In this document: piece after piece, positions 26,446 to 34,177 of the stretch
Layout: the number at the start of each line of letters is the position of its first letter
Position numbering within the stretch: position 1 is the first letter of the stretch
Source of the DNA: Curtobacterium sp. MCBD17_032
GTDB taxonomy: Bacteria > Actinomycetota > Actinomycetes > Actinomycetales > Microbacteriaceae
Length of the DNA stretch: 64,000 nucleotides
Assembly: GCF_003234855.1 (NCBI RefSeq)
Contig: NZ_QKTO01000001.1
Location: forward strand, 1-64,000
Reading direction: 5' to 3'
Notes under the pieces: generated by a model
Seen by the model: the letters and a program-made list of their open reading frames with translations, nothing else
Databases searched by the model: none
Told to the model about the DNA's origin: nothing
Made by a program: the position numbers and the translations under genes

Positions 26446-27471
26446 TCAGCCGCGCAGCGGCGGCGTCTCCGGCACGCCGTGGCCGTCCGCGAACCCGGCC
26501 ACCAGGTCACGCATGGCGTCCTCGGCACTGTGCCGGGCCTCCCACCCGAGGACCTCGCGCGCACGGTCGGTCCGCATCACCGGCACACCGGCCGCGATGT
26601 CGACCCAGCCGGCGTCCGTCGGCTGGAGGCGCAGCCTCCAGGTCAGCGTCACGAACCCGCGCACGAGCCACAGGGGCACGCGGACCGCGCCGAGCATCCC
26701 GAGCACCCGGGCCATCCGCGGCGGGGTGAGCACGGGCGCGGCGGCGACGTTGAACGCGCCACCGGCCTGCCGGTCGATCGCGCGCCAGAAGGCGTCGGCG
26801 AGGTCGTCGGCGTGCACCGCCTGGAACACGAACGGGTACGGCAGGGGCAGCACGGCGAACCGCAGCCACCGGACGGCGCGCATCGGCACGAGGTGACCGA
26901 GGAACAGCCCCCGGATCTCCGCGGCAGCGTCACGCTGGAACACCAGTCCCGGGCGCATCCGGGTGACCACCACGTCCGGGTGCTCGCGTTCGAACACGTC
27001 CATCGCCCGCTCGTTCTCCGCCTTGTGCACCGAGTACGTGGCGGTCGGGATGCCGTCGGCGGGCCAGGTCTCGTCCACCGGGGTGCGCTTGCCGGCCACG
27101 TCCACCCCGCGGTAGGCGCCGACCGACGAGGCGACGACGACCTGCGGCACCCCGGCCGCTGCGACGGCGGCGAGCACGTTCGCGGTCCCGGTGACGTCGG
27201 TGCGGTGCTGGGCCGGGATGTCGTGCGTCGGTTGCAGCGCCCAGGCGAGGTGGACCACGGCGTCCGCGCCACGGAACACGGCGGTCAGCCGGTCCACGGC
27301 GTCGGACGCGCCGACGTCGACCGTGTGCCAGAGCGCCGCGTCGTAGGGCCGGGCGCGCAGGTCGGGCAGCCGTCGGGCGACCCCGACCAGGTCGGCGCCG
27401 GCGTCCCGGAAGCGTCGGAGCAGCGCGCTCCCGACGTTCCCGGTCGCGCCGACGATGACGACCCTGGTCAT
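26446..27471 (-). CDS. NAD-dependent epimerase/dehydratase (extended SDR)
   Basis: A 341-residue extended short-chain dehydrogenase. The cofactor motif GATGNVGSALL lies at residues 8-18 and the catalytic pair occurs in TYSVHKAEN near 160 (YxxxK). The C-terminal half is the substrate domain. The ATG overlaps the stop of the zinc dehydrogenase gene by ATGA, so both are made from one message. The substrate is unknown; nucleotide-sugar or lipid-linked functions are both possible. Confidence 0.9.
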   Translation of the reverse strand: MTRVVIVGATGNVGSALLRRFRDAGADLVGVARRLPDLRARPYDAALWHTVDVGASDAVDRLTAVFRGADAVVHLAWALQPTHDIPAQHRTDVTGTANVLAAVAAAGVPQVVVASSVGAYRGVDVAGKRTPVDETWPADGIPTATYSVHKAENERAMDVFEREHPDVVVTRMRPGLVFQRDAAAEIRGLFLGHLVPMRAVRWLRFAVLPLPYPFVFQAVHADDLADAFWRAIDRQAGGAFNVAAAPVLTPPRMARVLGMLGAVRVPLWLVRGFVTLTWRLRLQPTDAGWVDIAAGVPVMRTDRAREVLGWEARHSAEDAMRDLVAGFADGHGVPETPPLRG

Positions 27472-28673
27472 GCCGCGGCCGAGGAGCCCGCGGGCAGCGC
27501 CGGGTCGAGGACGACCTTGATGCAGCCGTCCTCCTTCTTCTGGAAGACCTCGTACATGTGCGGCGCGTCCTCGAGCGAGACCTTGTGCGTCGTCAGGTCG
27601 AGCGTGCCGAGCGGGTCGGACGGGTCCTCGACGAGCGGCATGAGGTCGTCGACCCAGCGGCGGACGTTGCACTGTCCCTCGCGGATCGTGATCTGCTTGT
27701 CGAACAGCGTCATCATCGGCATCGGGTCGGCCATGCCCCCGTAGACGCCGCTCAGCGAGACGGTGCCGCCACGGCGGACCAGGTCGATCGCGGTGTGCAC
27801 GGCGTCGAGGCGGTCGACGCCCGCGGTCTCGATGGCCTTCTGCGCGAGCTTGTCGGGCAGCAGGCCGGCGGCGCGCTGGGCGAACCCAGCGGCGGGGTTG
27901 CCGTGCGCCTCCATGCCGACGCCGTCGACGACGGCGTCCGGGCCGCGGCCGTCGGTCAGGTCCACGAGCTCGGCGACGAGGTCCTTCGACAGGTCGAACG
28001 TCTCGATGTCGTACTTCGCGGCGAGGTCGCGACGCACCTGCTCCGGCTCGACGGCGAGCACGCGGTAGCCCAGGTGCTTGCCGATGCGGGCGGCGAACTG
28101 GCCGACCGGACCGAGGCCGAGCACCGCGAGCGTGCCGCCTTCGGGGACGTCGGCGTACTGCACGGCCTGCCAGGCGGTCGGGATGATGTCGCTCATGAAC
28201 AGCCACTGCTCGTCCGCGCCGGTGTGCGGCACCTTGATCGGGCCGTAGTCGGCGTGCGGCACGCGGAGGTACTCGGCCTGGCCGCCGGGGACCTGGCCGT
28301 ACATCTTCGTGTAGCCGAACAGGGACGCGCCGCTGCCGTACTCGGTCACCTGGGTGGTCTCGCACTGCGACTGCAGCCCGCGCTCACACATGTAGCAGTG
28401 GCCGCAGGAGATGTTGAACGGGATGACGACCCGGTCGCCGACCTCGAGGTTCGTGACGGCGGAGCCGACCTCCTCGACGATGCCCATCGGCTCGTGGCCG
28501 AGGACGTCACCCTTGTCGATGTACGGGCCGAGGACGCGGTACAGGTGCAGGTCGGAGCCGCAGATGGCGGTGGAGGTGATCCGGACGATCGCGTCGGTCG
28601 GTTCCTGGATGGTCGGGTCGGGGACGGTCTCGACGGACACCTTCTCGGTGCCCTGCCAGGTGAGTGCGCGCAT
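27468..28673 (-). CDS. Zinc-dependent alcohol/formaldehyde-type dehydrogenase
   Basis: A 401-residue medium-chain dehydrogenase. Catalytic zinc ligands lie in STAICGSD and DVLGHEPMG near residues 38 and 60, structural zinc ligands in SCGHCYMCERGLQSQC near 90-105, and the NAD-binding motif LGLGPVGQF near 185. The long insert after the cofactor region resembles glutathione-independent formaldehyde dehydrogenases. The ATG start at 28673 gives MRALTWQG, the usual start of that subgroup. It is coupled by ATGA to the epimerase gene. Confidence 0.9.
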   Translation of the reverse strand: MRALTWQGTEKVSVETVPDPTIQEPTDAIVRITSTAICGSDLHLYRVLGPYIDKGDVLGHEPMGIVEEVGSAVTNLEVGDRVVIPFNISCGHCYMCERGLQSQCETTQVTEYGSGASLFGYTKMYGQVPGGQAEYLRVPHADYGPIKVPHTGADEQWLFMSDIIPTAWQAVQYADVPEGGTLAVLGLGPVGQFAARIGKHLGYRVLAVEPEQVRRDLAAKYDIETFDLSKDLVAELVDLTDGRGPDAVVDGVGMEAHGNPAAGFAQRAAGLLPDKLAQKAIETAGVDRLDAVHTAIDLVRRGGTVSLSGVYGGMADPMPMMTLFDKQITIREGQCNVRRWVDDLMPLVEDPSDPLGTLDLTTHKVSLEDAPHMYEVFQKKEDGCIKVVLDPALPAGSSAAA

Positions 28674-28796
28674 GTGCGGTCCTTCCGTGGGCGGTGGGCC
28701 CGCCGGGAGGCGCGACCCGCGTTCCCGTCATGGCTACGCTCCGGCGTGTGGCGGCCTCCCAGCGAGGTCCGGCGGGCGCACCGACCGGACCGCGCG

Positions 28797-29564
28797 TCAG
28801 ACGGTGGCGACCGGGTCCGCCCGGCGCGCGCGGACCCGCGGCAGCACGACGACCGCGGCGAGCGCGAGTGCCGTCAGGACCGCCCCGACCGCGAGCGCAG
28901 CGGCGGCGGGCTGCACCGTGGGGTCGTCCGCCAGACCGGGGACGCCCTGTCGGGACATCACGACCGCGACGACGCCGGGCACGACGACGGCGGCGAGGAG
29001 CAGCGCGCCGCGGAGCGCCTCCGTCGGCAGGCGGCCCGGAGCGAGACCGAGGACCGACCCGGTCAGCAGCAGACCCACCACCAGGAACCAGAGCATCACG
29101 ACGGAGTGCAGGGCGGGGTCTCGCGTCGAGTCACCCGCGACGGGGCCGGTGTACAGGAGCCAGACGGACCCGAGGTCGAGCACGCCGGCGACGACGGGGA
29201 ACGCGAGGGCCCGGGTCGGCCAGCCCCCGACCAGCCGTCCGAGGCGCTTCGCCGGCACGGGGTCGAGCGTGCGTCGGGCGAGGGTGACGGGGGCACCGAG
29301 CACCAGCAGCAGGGGGGCCACCATCCCGATCACGACGTGACCGAGGACGTGCGTGACCAGGTCGTGGTTGCCGGCGTGCCCGAGGGGACCGACCAGCACC
29401 GACGCGACCGCGAGCAGCCCGACGATCCAGGACACGGTCCGCAGGTGGGGCCACGCCTCGTCGCCGCGACGCCGTTGCCCGACCGCGCCGGTGACGTAGA
29501 GCGCCCCGGCCACCGTGAGGGTGATGAGGGTGAAGGTCCCCAGCACACCGCCGTGTTCGTGCAC
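28797..29564 (-). CDS. CtaG-like cytochrome c oxidase assembly membrane protein
   Basis: A 255-residue protein with about seven membrane helices. The conserved histidine-bearing segments HAGNHDLVTHVLGHVVIGMVAP and DPALHSVVMLWF fit the caa3-type CtaG family, which helps deliver copper to cytochrome oxidase. The protein is slightly short and has no cytochrome genes beside it, so the precise role is open. It stands alone between the zinc dehydrogenase and a HEAT-like gene. Confidence 0.82.
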   Translation of the reverse strand: MHEHGGVLGTFTLITLTVAGALYVTGAVGQRRRGDEAWPHLRTVSWIVGLLAVASVLVGPLGHAGNHDLVTHVLGHVVIGMVAPLLLVLGAPVTLARRTLDPVPAKRLGRLVGGWPTRALAFPVVAGVLDLGSVWLLYTGPVAGDSTRDPALHSVVMLWFLVVGLLLTGSVLGLAPGRLPTEALRGALLLAAVVVPGVVAVVMSRQGVPGLADDPTVQPAAAALAVGAVLTALALAAVVVLPRVRARRADPVATV

Positions 29565-29647
29565 GTCTGGTCTCCCGTCGTCGAGGTGTCCATCCTGTCG
29601 GACGGCGGGTCCCGCCGTCCGGTGCTGTCCGCGGAAGGGCGGTGTCG

Positions 29648-30274
29648 TCAGCGGGGGGTGCGGAGTCGGTCGCGTTCGGCCGGCGGCAGGTGCTCGGTGG
29701 CCGTCTCCAGCGCGGACCGGCCGAGGAAGCGCCCCTGCCGTTCGAGGAACGCCACGAGGCCGGGCTCCGACGCTCGCTTGCCCGTCTCGCGCAGCACCCA
29801 GCCCAGGGCGGACTGCACGGTGTCGCCCCGTTCACGCACGAGTCGTCCGACCACGGCGAGCGCCACGTCCGCGTCGCCCTGCTTCACGAACGCCAGGGTC
29901 GCGACGACGGCGGCGCGACGGACCAGCGCGACGTCGGACTTGGCGAGGGCGAACAACGGCCCGGTCGACCCGCCGAGCAGCGGGACCCCGACGAGCTGCT
30001 CCGCCGCGATGTCGACCAGGAGCGGGTCGTCGAGGCGTTCTGCGCGGAGTGCCGACAGGTACTCGTCCGTCAGGTCCGGGTCGGCCCGGTCGCGTGCGGC
30101 CTGCACGAGGAGGACGACCGCGACCGATCGGGCACCCGGGTCCTCGCTCCAGAGCAGCGCCGACCGCTCCGCGGGGTCGAGGTCGCCGTACTGCCGCGCG
30201 ATCCGTCGCGCGGCTGCGACGTCACCGGCGGTGCGGGCGAACGCCGCGATGACGTCCTCGGCGGTGCCGGTCAC
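29648..30274 (-). CDS. DNA alkylation repair-like HEAT protein
   Basis: A 208-residue all-helical protein with HEAT-like units (DPLLVDIAAEQLVG, VALVRRAAVVATLAFVKQGD, DTVQSALGWVLRETGK), a pattern typical of AlkD-type DNA glycosylases. These remove alkylated bases without base flipping. It retains the C-terminal SALGWVLRE helix seen in the family. Single gene, no obvious operon partner. Confidence 0.78.
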   Translation of the reverse strand: MTGTAEDVIAAFARTAGDVAAARRIARQYGDLDPAERSALLWSEDPGARSVAVVLLVQAARDRADPDLTDEYLSALRAERLDDPLLVDIAAEQLVGVPLLGGSTGPLFALAKSDVALVRRAAVVATLAFVKQGDADVALAVVGRLVRERGDTVQSALGWVLRETGKRASEPGLVAFLERQGRFLGRSALETATEHLPPAERDRLRTPR

Positions 30275-30340
30275 GCGGGCACCGCCGGGAGGAGGGCGAC
30301 GGGACGGAGACGCATCCCCGTCAGCCTACGGGCGCGACGG

Positions 30341-31543
30341 TCAGCGGAACTTGAGCACCTTCAGCGGGTCGACCAGCGTGTTGCCCTGCCGTACCTCGAC
30401 GTGGAGGTGGGGCCCCGTCGACTGCCCGGTGTTGCCCGACGCCGCGATCCTCGTGCCCATCTGGACGACCTGCCCCTTCTTCACGGCGATGGTGCTGAGG
30501 TGCGCGGAGAGCACGGACGTCATGCCGTAGGTGACGACGACGTAGTTGCCGTAGGCAGCGTGGCCCTTCACCACGGTGGTCACGGTGCCGGTCCCCGAGC
30601 CGTACACGGGGGTGCCCACCCGCACGGGGGCGTCGGCGCCCTGGTGGTAGCGCGGGTTGTGGCCCGCGCCCCGGTCGTCGCCGAACCGGCCGGTGATCGT
30701 CGTGCCGACGACCGGCCAGGCGAGCCCGGTCACGCGACGCGTCGACCAGCTCCGGCTGTCGTCCTTCCCGTAGAGCACGACGTTCCCGTCCACCTGGACC
30801 AGGAGCGCACCGCCGCCCTTGCGGCTCGTGTTGGAGGCCCACAGCGCCTTGCCCTCCTTGGAGTAGACGACGAGGTTGCCGTCCTGCTGCACCGCGGCGG
30901 TCGCGCCGTACTGCTTGACGGTGTTCGTCAGCCAGACGTTCTTGCCGGCGTTGCGCTGGACGAAGACGCCGTTGGCCATCATCGTGAGGGTGTTCGCGTT
31001 CGTCGGCCCGGAGCGGAGGGTCGTCCCGGGCAGGATCGTCGAGCCGGCCGGCACCCGGTCCTGGTACCCGTTCCAGTTCACGATCGCCGTGGTGCCGACG
31101 AGGAGCGCCATCGTGCCGTCACCACGGACCTCGAACGACGTCGACTGGCCCGTCCCGCCCTGCGCCCACCGGGCGATGCGGGTGCTGCCGCGCACGAGGT
31201 CGACCGCGCGGTTCTTGCCGATCACCGCCACGGCGCCGGGAGCGTCCGTGCCCGAGGCCCAGATCACCGCGTTCGCGATGCCGTACTCGACCAGGTTGCC
31301 GTCGCCCTGCATGACGAGCCGGAACTGGCCGTTCGGGGACGTGACGGAGTCGCCGGGCCGGAGCGTGGTGCCGGCCGGCACGGTGCCCTTCCAGACCGCG
31401 GTCGCAGCAGCGGCCGGTTCTGCGGTGCCGACGAGACCGGTGCCGACGAGACCGGTGCCGACCGCTGCGACCGCGAGGACCGCGGCGAGCAGCGCGCGGA
31501 CCGTTCGCCGACCGGGACGGGACGAAGAGGAGGTGGAGCGCAT
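30341..31543 (-). CDS. Secreted M23 peptidase with bulb-lectin repeats
   Basis: A 400-residue exported protein. The signal peptide covers about residues 1-47 and ends AEPAAAA. Residues about 50-270 contain B-lectin (mannose-binding bulb type) units of the form GDGNLV(E/V)Y..., seen in MQGDGNLVEYG, VQQDGNLVVYS and VQVDGNVVLYG. The C-terminal domain (about 285-400) is an M23 endopeptidase with zinc-site motifs HQGAD and HLHVEV. It probably cleaves peptidoglycan while the lectin part targets glycans. AAGGGA precedes the ATG at 31543. The signal region contains a short repeated GTGLVGT segment. Confidence 0.92.
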   Translation of the reverse strand: MRSTSSSSRPGRRTVRALLAAVLAVAAVGTGLVGTGLVGTAEPAAAATAVWKGTVPAGTTLRPGDSVTSPNGQFRLVMQGDGNLVEYGIANAVIWASGTDAPGAVAVIGKNRAVDLVRGSTRIARWAQGGTGQSTSFEVRGDGTMALLVGTTAIVNWNGYQDRVPAGSTILPGTTLRSGPTNANTLTMMANGVFVQRNAGKNVWLTNTVKQYGATAAVQQDGNLVVYSKEGKALWASNTSRKGGGALLVQVDGNVVLYGKDDSRSWSTRRVTGLAWPVVGTTITGRFGDDRGAGHNPRYHQGADAPVRVGTPVYGSGTGTVTTVVKGHAAYGNYVVVTYGMTSVLSAHLSTIAVKKGQVVQMGTRIAASGNTGQSTGPHLHVEVRQGNTLVDPLKVLKFR

Positions 31544-31768
31544 GATTCCCTTGCACAGGACCGGGGAGACGGTCGTGACGGCGGCCACGCCCCTGCGTGA
31601 CCGTGCTGCGGCGCGCCTGACACCCGCCGCCGAACGATGGTCGCTTCTCCGGCAGGGCCACACAAGACCTGCGGCGCCGGAGGTGAACCCCAGTTCCGGG
31701 GACACGCGGCGTGTCCCGTGCGCTCCGCGGTCGAGGCCGGCAGCGCCGCGAGCGCGCAGGATGGGTCC

Positions 31769-33646
31769 ATGCCGACGCCGAACCCCGCCTTCGCCCCGCC
31801 CGCAGCGCATCCCACCCGACCCGACCTGCAGGGCACCTTCGGGATGGCGGCGTCGACGCACTGGACCGCCACCGCGACCGCACAGTCCGTCCTCGAACGG
31901 GGCGGCAACGCCTTCGACGCAGCCGTGGCCGGTGCCTTCGTCCTGCACGTCGTCGAGCCACACCTGAACGGTCCCGGTGGCGACCTCACCGCGGTGTTCG
32001 CCACGGCGGCCGACCCCGCTCCCGTCGTGCTCGTCGGGCAGGGGCCGGCGCCGGCCGGTGCGACGCCGGAGCACTACCGCGCGGAGGGGCTCGACCTCGT
32101 CCCGGGCTCGGGGGCCCTCGCCGCGGCCGTCCCCGGCGCGGTGGACGCGTGGCTCCTCCTCCTCCGCGACCACGGCACGTGGGAGCTCGCCGACGTCCTC
32201 GCGCCCGCCGTCGGCTACGCCCGCGACGGCCACCCGGTGGCGCCCGCCGTCGTCCGCACGATCGGCGCCGTGCAGGACCTGTTCCGCGCCCACTGGCCCA
32301 CCTCCGCCGCGCAGTGGCTGCCGGACGGAGCGGTGCCGGTCGCCGGGGACCTCCTGCGCAACGAGCCGCTCGCCGCCGTGTTCGACCGACTCGTCGCCGC
32401 CGGCGCGGGTGCCGGCAGCCGGACCGCCCGCATCGACGCCGCCCGGACCGAGTGGGCCGAGGGCGCCGTGGCCCAGGCCGTCGACCGTGCCGCACGCCGG
32501 CCGCACCGGCACTCCTCGGGCACGGACCACGCCGGCGTGCTCCGCGCGTCGGACATGGCGTCGTTCCGGGCCTCGTACGAACCCGCGACGACGACGGACT
32601 TCCGCGGCTGCACGATCGCGAAGACCGGCGCCTGGGGTCAGGGGCCGGCGCTCCTGCAGACCCTCCGCCTGCTCGAGCCGCTCGACGACGCCCTGCTGGA
32701 CCCGTCGACCGCGCTCGGCGCGCACACCGTCGTCGAGGCGCAGAAGCTCGCGCTCGCCGACCGCGAGGCGTTCTACGGCGACGGCGACGTCCCCCTCGAC
32801 GTGCTGCTCTCGGACGCGTACGCGGACGAGCGTCGTGCGCTCATCGGCGACCGCGCCTCCGCCGAGCTCCGCCCGGGCTCGGTCGCCGGTGTCGCGCACG
32901 CGCTGCCCCCGGTCCGCACCGAGGCCGAGGCGGCGGCGGCTGGCGCGGTGACCGGTCAGGGTGTCGGCGAGCCGACCGTCCGCGTCCGGCGTGCCGAGGA
33001 GCGAGCCGTCCCCGTCGAGGACCGCGGAGAACCGTCCGTCGCCCCGGACGGTGTGACCCGCGGCGACACCTGCCACATCGACGTCGTCGACCGCTGGGGC
33101 AACATGGTCAGCGCGACCCCGTCCGGCGGCTGGTTGCAGTCCTCACCGACGATCCCGGAACTCGGCTTCTGCCTGGGCACACGCCTGCAGATGACATGGC
33201 TCGAGGAGGGCACGGCGTCGACGCTGCGTCCCGGCGAGCGCCCGCGCACGACGCTCACGCCGACGCTGGTCCTCCGTGACGGCCTCCCGGTCGCCGCGCT
33301 CGGCTCCCCCGGTGGGGACCAACAGGACCAGTGGCAGCTGCTGTTCCTGCTCCGGTGGATCGTCGGCGGGTACTCCCCGCAGCAGGCGATCGACGCCCCG
33401 GCGCTGCACACGACCTCGTTCCCCGGCTCGTTCTGGCCGCGCACCTGGGAGCCGGCGGGTCTCGTCGTCGAGGACCGGCTGGGCGACACCGTCATCGCCG
33501 GCCTGGAGGCCCGTGGTCACGTCGTCACGCGCGCCGGCGACTGGAGCCTGGGTCGCCTGTCCTGCGTCACCCGTGACCCCGCGACCGGCATCGTCGGCGC
33601 TGCCGCGAACTCGCGGGGAGCGCAGGGGTACGCGGTTGGGCGCTGA
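31769..33646 (+). CDS. Gamma-glutamyltransferase family protein
   Basis: A 625-residue Ntn-hydrolase. The N-terminal half has the family opening FGMAASTHWTATATAQSVLERGGNAFDAAVA and LNGPGGD. The nucleophile threonine lies in RGDTCHIDVVDRWGNMVS, where autocleavage would release the small subunit, and SPGGDQQDQWQ is the glutamyl-binding loop. There is no signal peptide, so a cytoplasmic role is likely. The start ATG at 31769 is chosen because family resemblance starts directly after it. It is divergent from the M23 gene. Confidence 0.9.
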   Translation: MPTPNPAFAPPAAHPTRPDLQGTFGMAASTHWTATATAQSVLERGGNAFDAAVAGAFVLHVVEPHLNGPGGDLTAVFATAADPAPVVLVGQGPAPAGATPEHYRAEGLDLVPGSGALAAAVPGAVDAWLLLLRDHGTWELADVLAPAVGYARDGHPVAPAVVRTIGAVQDLFRAHWPTSAAQWLPDGAVPVAGDLLRNEPLAAVFDRLVAAGAGAGSRTARIDAARTEWAEGAVAQAVDRAARRPHRHSSGTDHAGVLRASDMASFRASYEPATTTDFRGCTIAKTGAWGQGPALLQTLRLLEPLDDALLDPSTALGAHTVVEAQKLALADREAFYGDGDVPLDVLLSDAYADERRALIGDRASAELRPGSVAGVAHALPPVRTEAEAAAAGAVTGQGVGEPTVRVRRAEERAVPVEDRGEPSVAPDGVTRGDTCHIDVVDRWGNMVSATPSGGWLQSSPTIPELGFCLGTRLQMTWLEEGTASTLRPGERPRTTLTPTLVLRDGLPVAALGSPGGDQQDQWQLLFLLRWIVGGYSPQQAIDAPALHTTSFPGSFWPRTWEPAGLVVEDRLGDTVIAGLEARGHVVTRAGDWSLGRLSCVTRDPATGIVGAAANSRGAQGYAVGR

Positions 33647-34122
33647 CCTCGACGCGAGGGCAGACGTTGAGGCGGTATCCAGTCAGTGTGAGCGGCGGGG
33701 ACAGGAACACCCTGACCCCGCGACTGCAGTCGACCGTCCCATCGACGGCAGATCAGTGTCGTCATCCGCAGCCAGGGCGACAACAGTGGTGCGATACGCA
33801 TCTCCCCGTCAACGGTGGATTCGAGCTCCTGCCGGTTGCCGTACTCGCCGGAGGCTGTGAACACGTCTCCGCTTTCGTTGGCGGCCGCGGGCGAGAAAGG
33901 GGAGTGGCCAGGCGGCGTGGAAAGCAAGCCCGCCCTCATTACCTGGGACCACCTCTGACATAACATACATTATCGGCGTATCTCCGGCTCATACGGAGGA
34001 GTAGCACTCAACTGACTGAGCCGGTGCCGTCACCCTTTGAGGCCAGCGCACGTTTCTCGCTGCCCCCAAAGGCGCCTCAAACTTCTCGAGGCCGGTGGTC
34101 GCGCTGTCCCGTTCGGGCAGGC
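33647..34122. other. Long intergenic region without a supported gene
   Basis: About 475 bp with mixed and locally lower GC. Several short open frames cross it on both strands, but none has a convincing ribosome-binding site or domain. An AT-rich patch (ACATAACATACATTATC, about 33958-33974) stands out from the surrounding DNA and could be a promoter or recombination site. I cannot assign a function. Confidence 0.5.
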
Positions 34123-34158
34123 GGGTGCGAAGCACCGGTCTCCCGGTGCTCCGCACCC
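34123..34158 (-). terminator. Hairpin terminator after the repeat surface protein
   Basis: GGGTGCGAAGCACCG (34123-34137) pairs with 34144-34158 over 15 bases with one mismatch and a six-base loop, 20 bp downstream of the stop of the leftward repeat gene. No T-run follows. Confidence 0.7.
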
Positions 34159-34177
34159 TGTCCTCTATGGTTGCCCT

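Noticed and set aside
33517-33966. 149-residue minus-strand frame after the gamma-glutamyltransferase
   Set aside because: Overlaps the end of that gene antisense and lacks a convincing start or domain.
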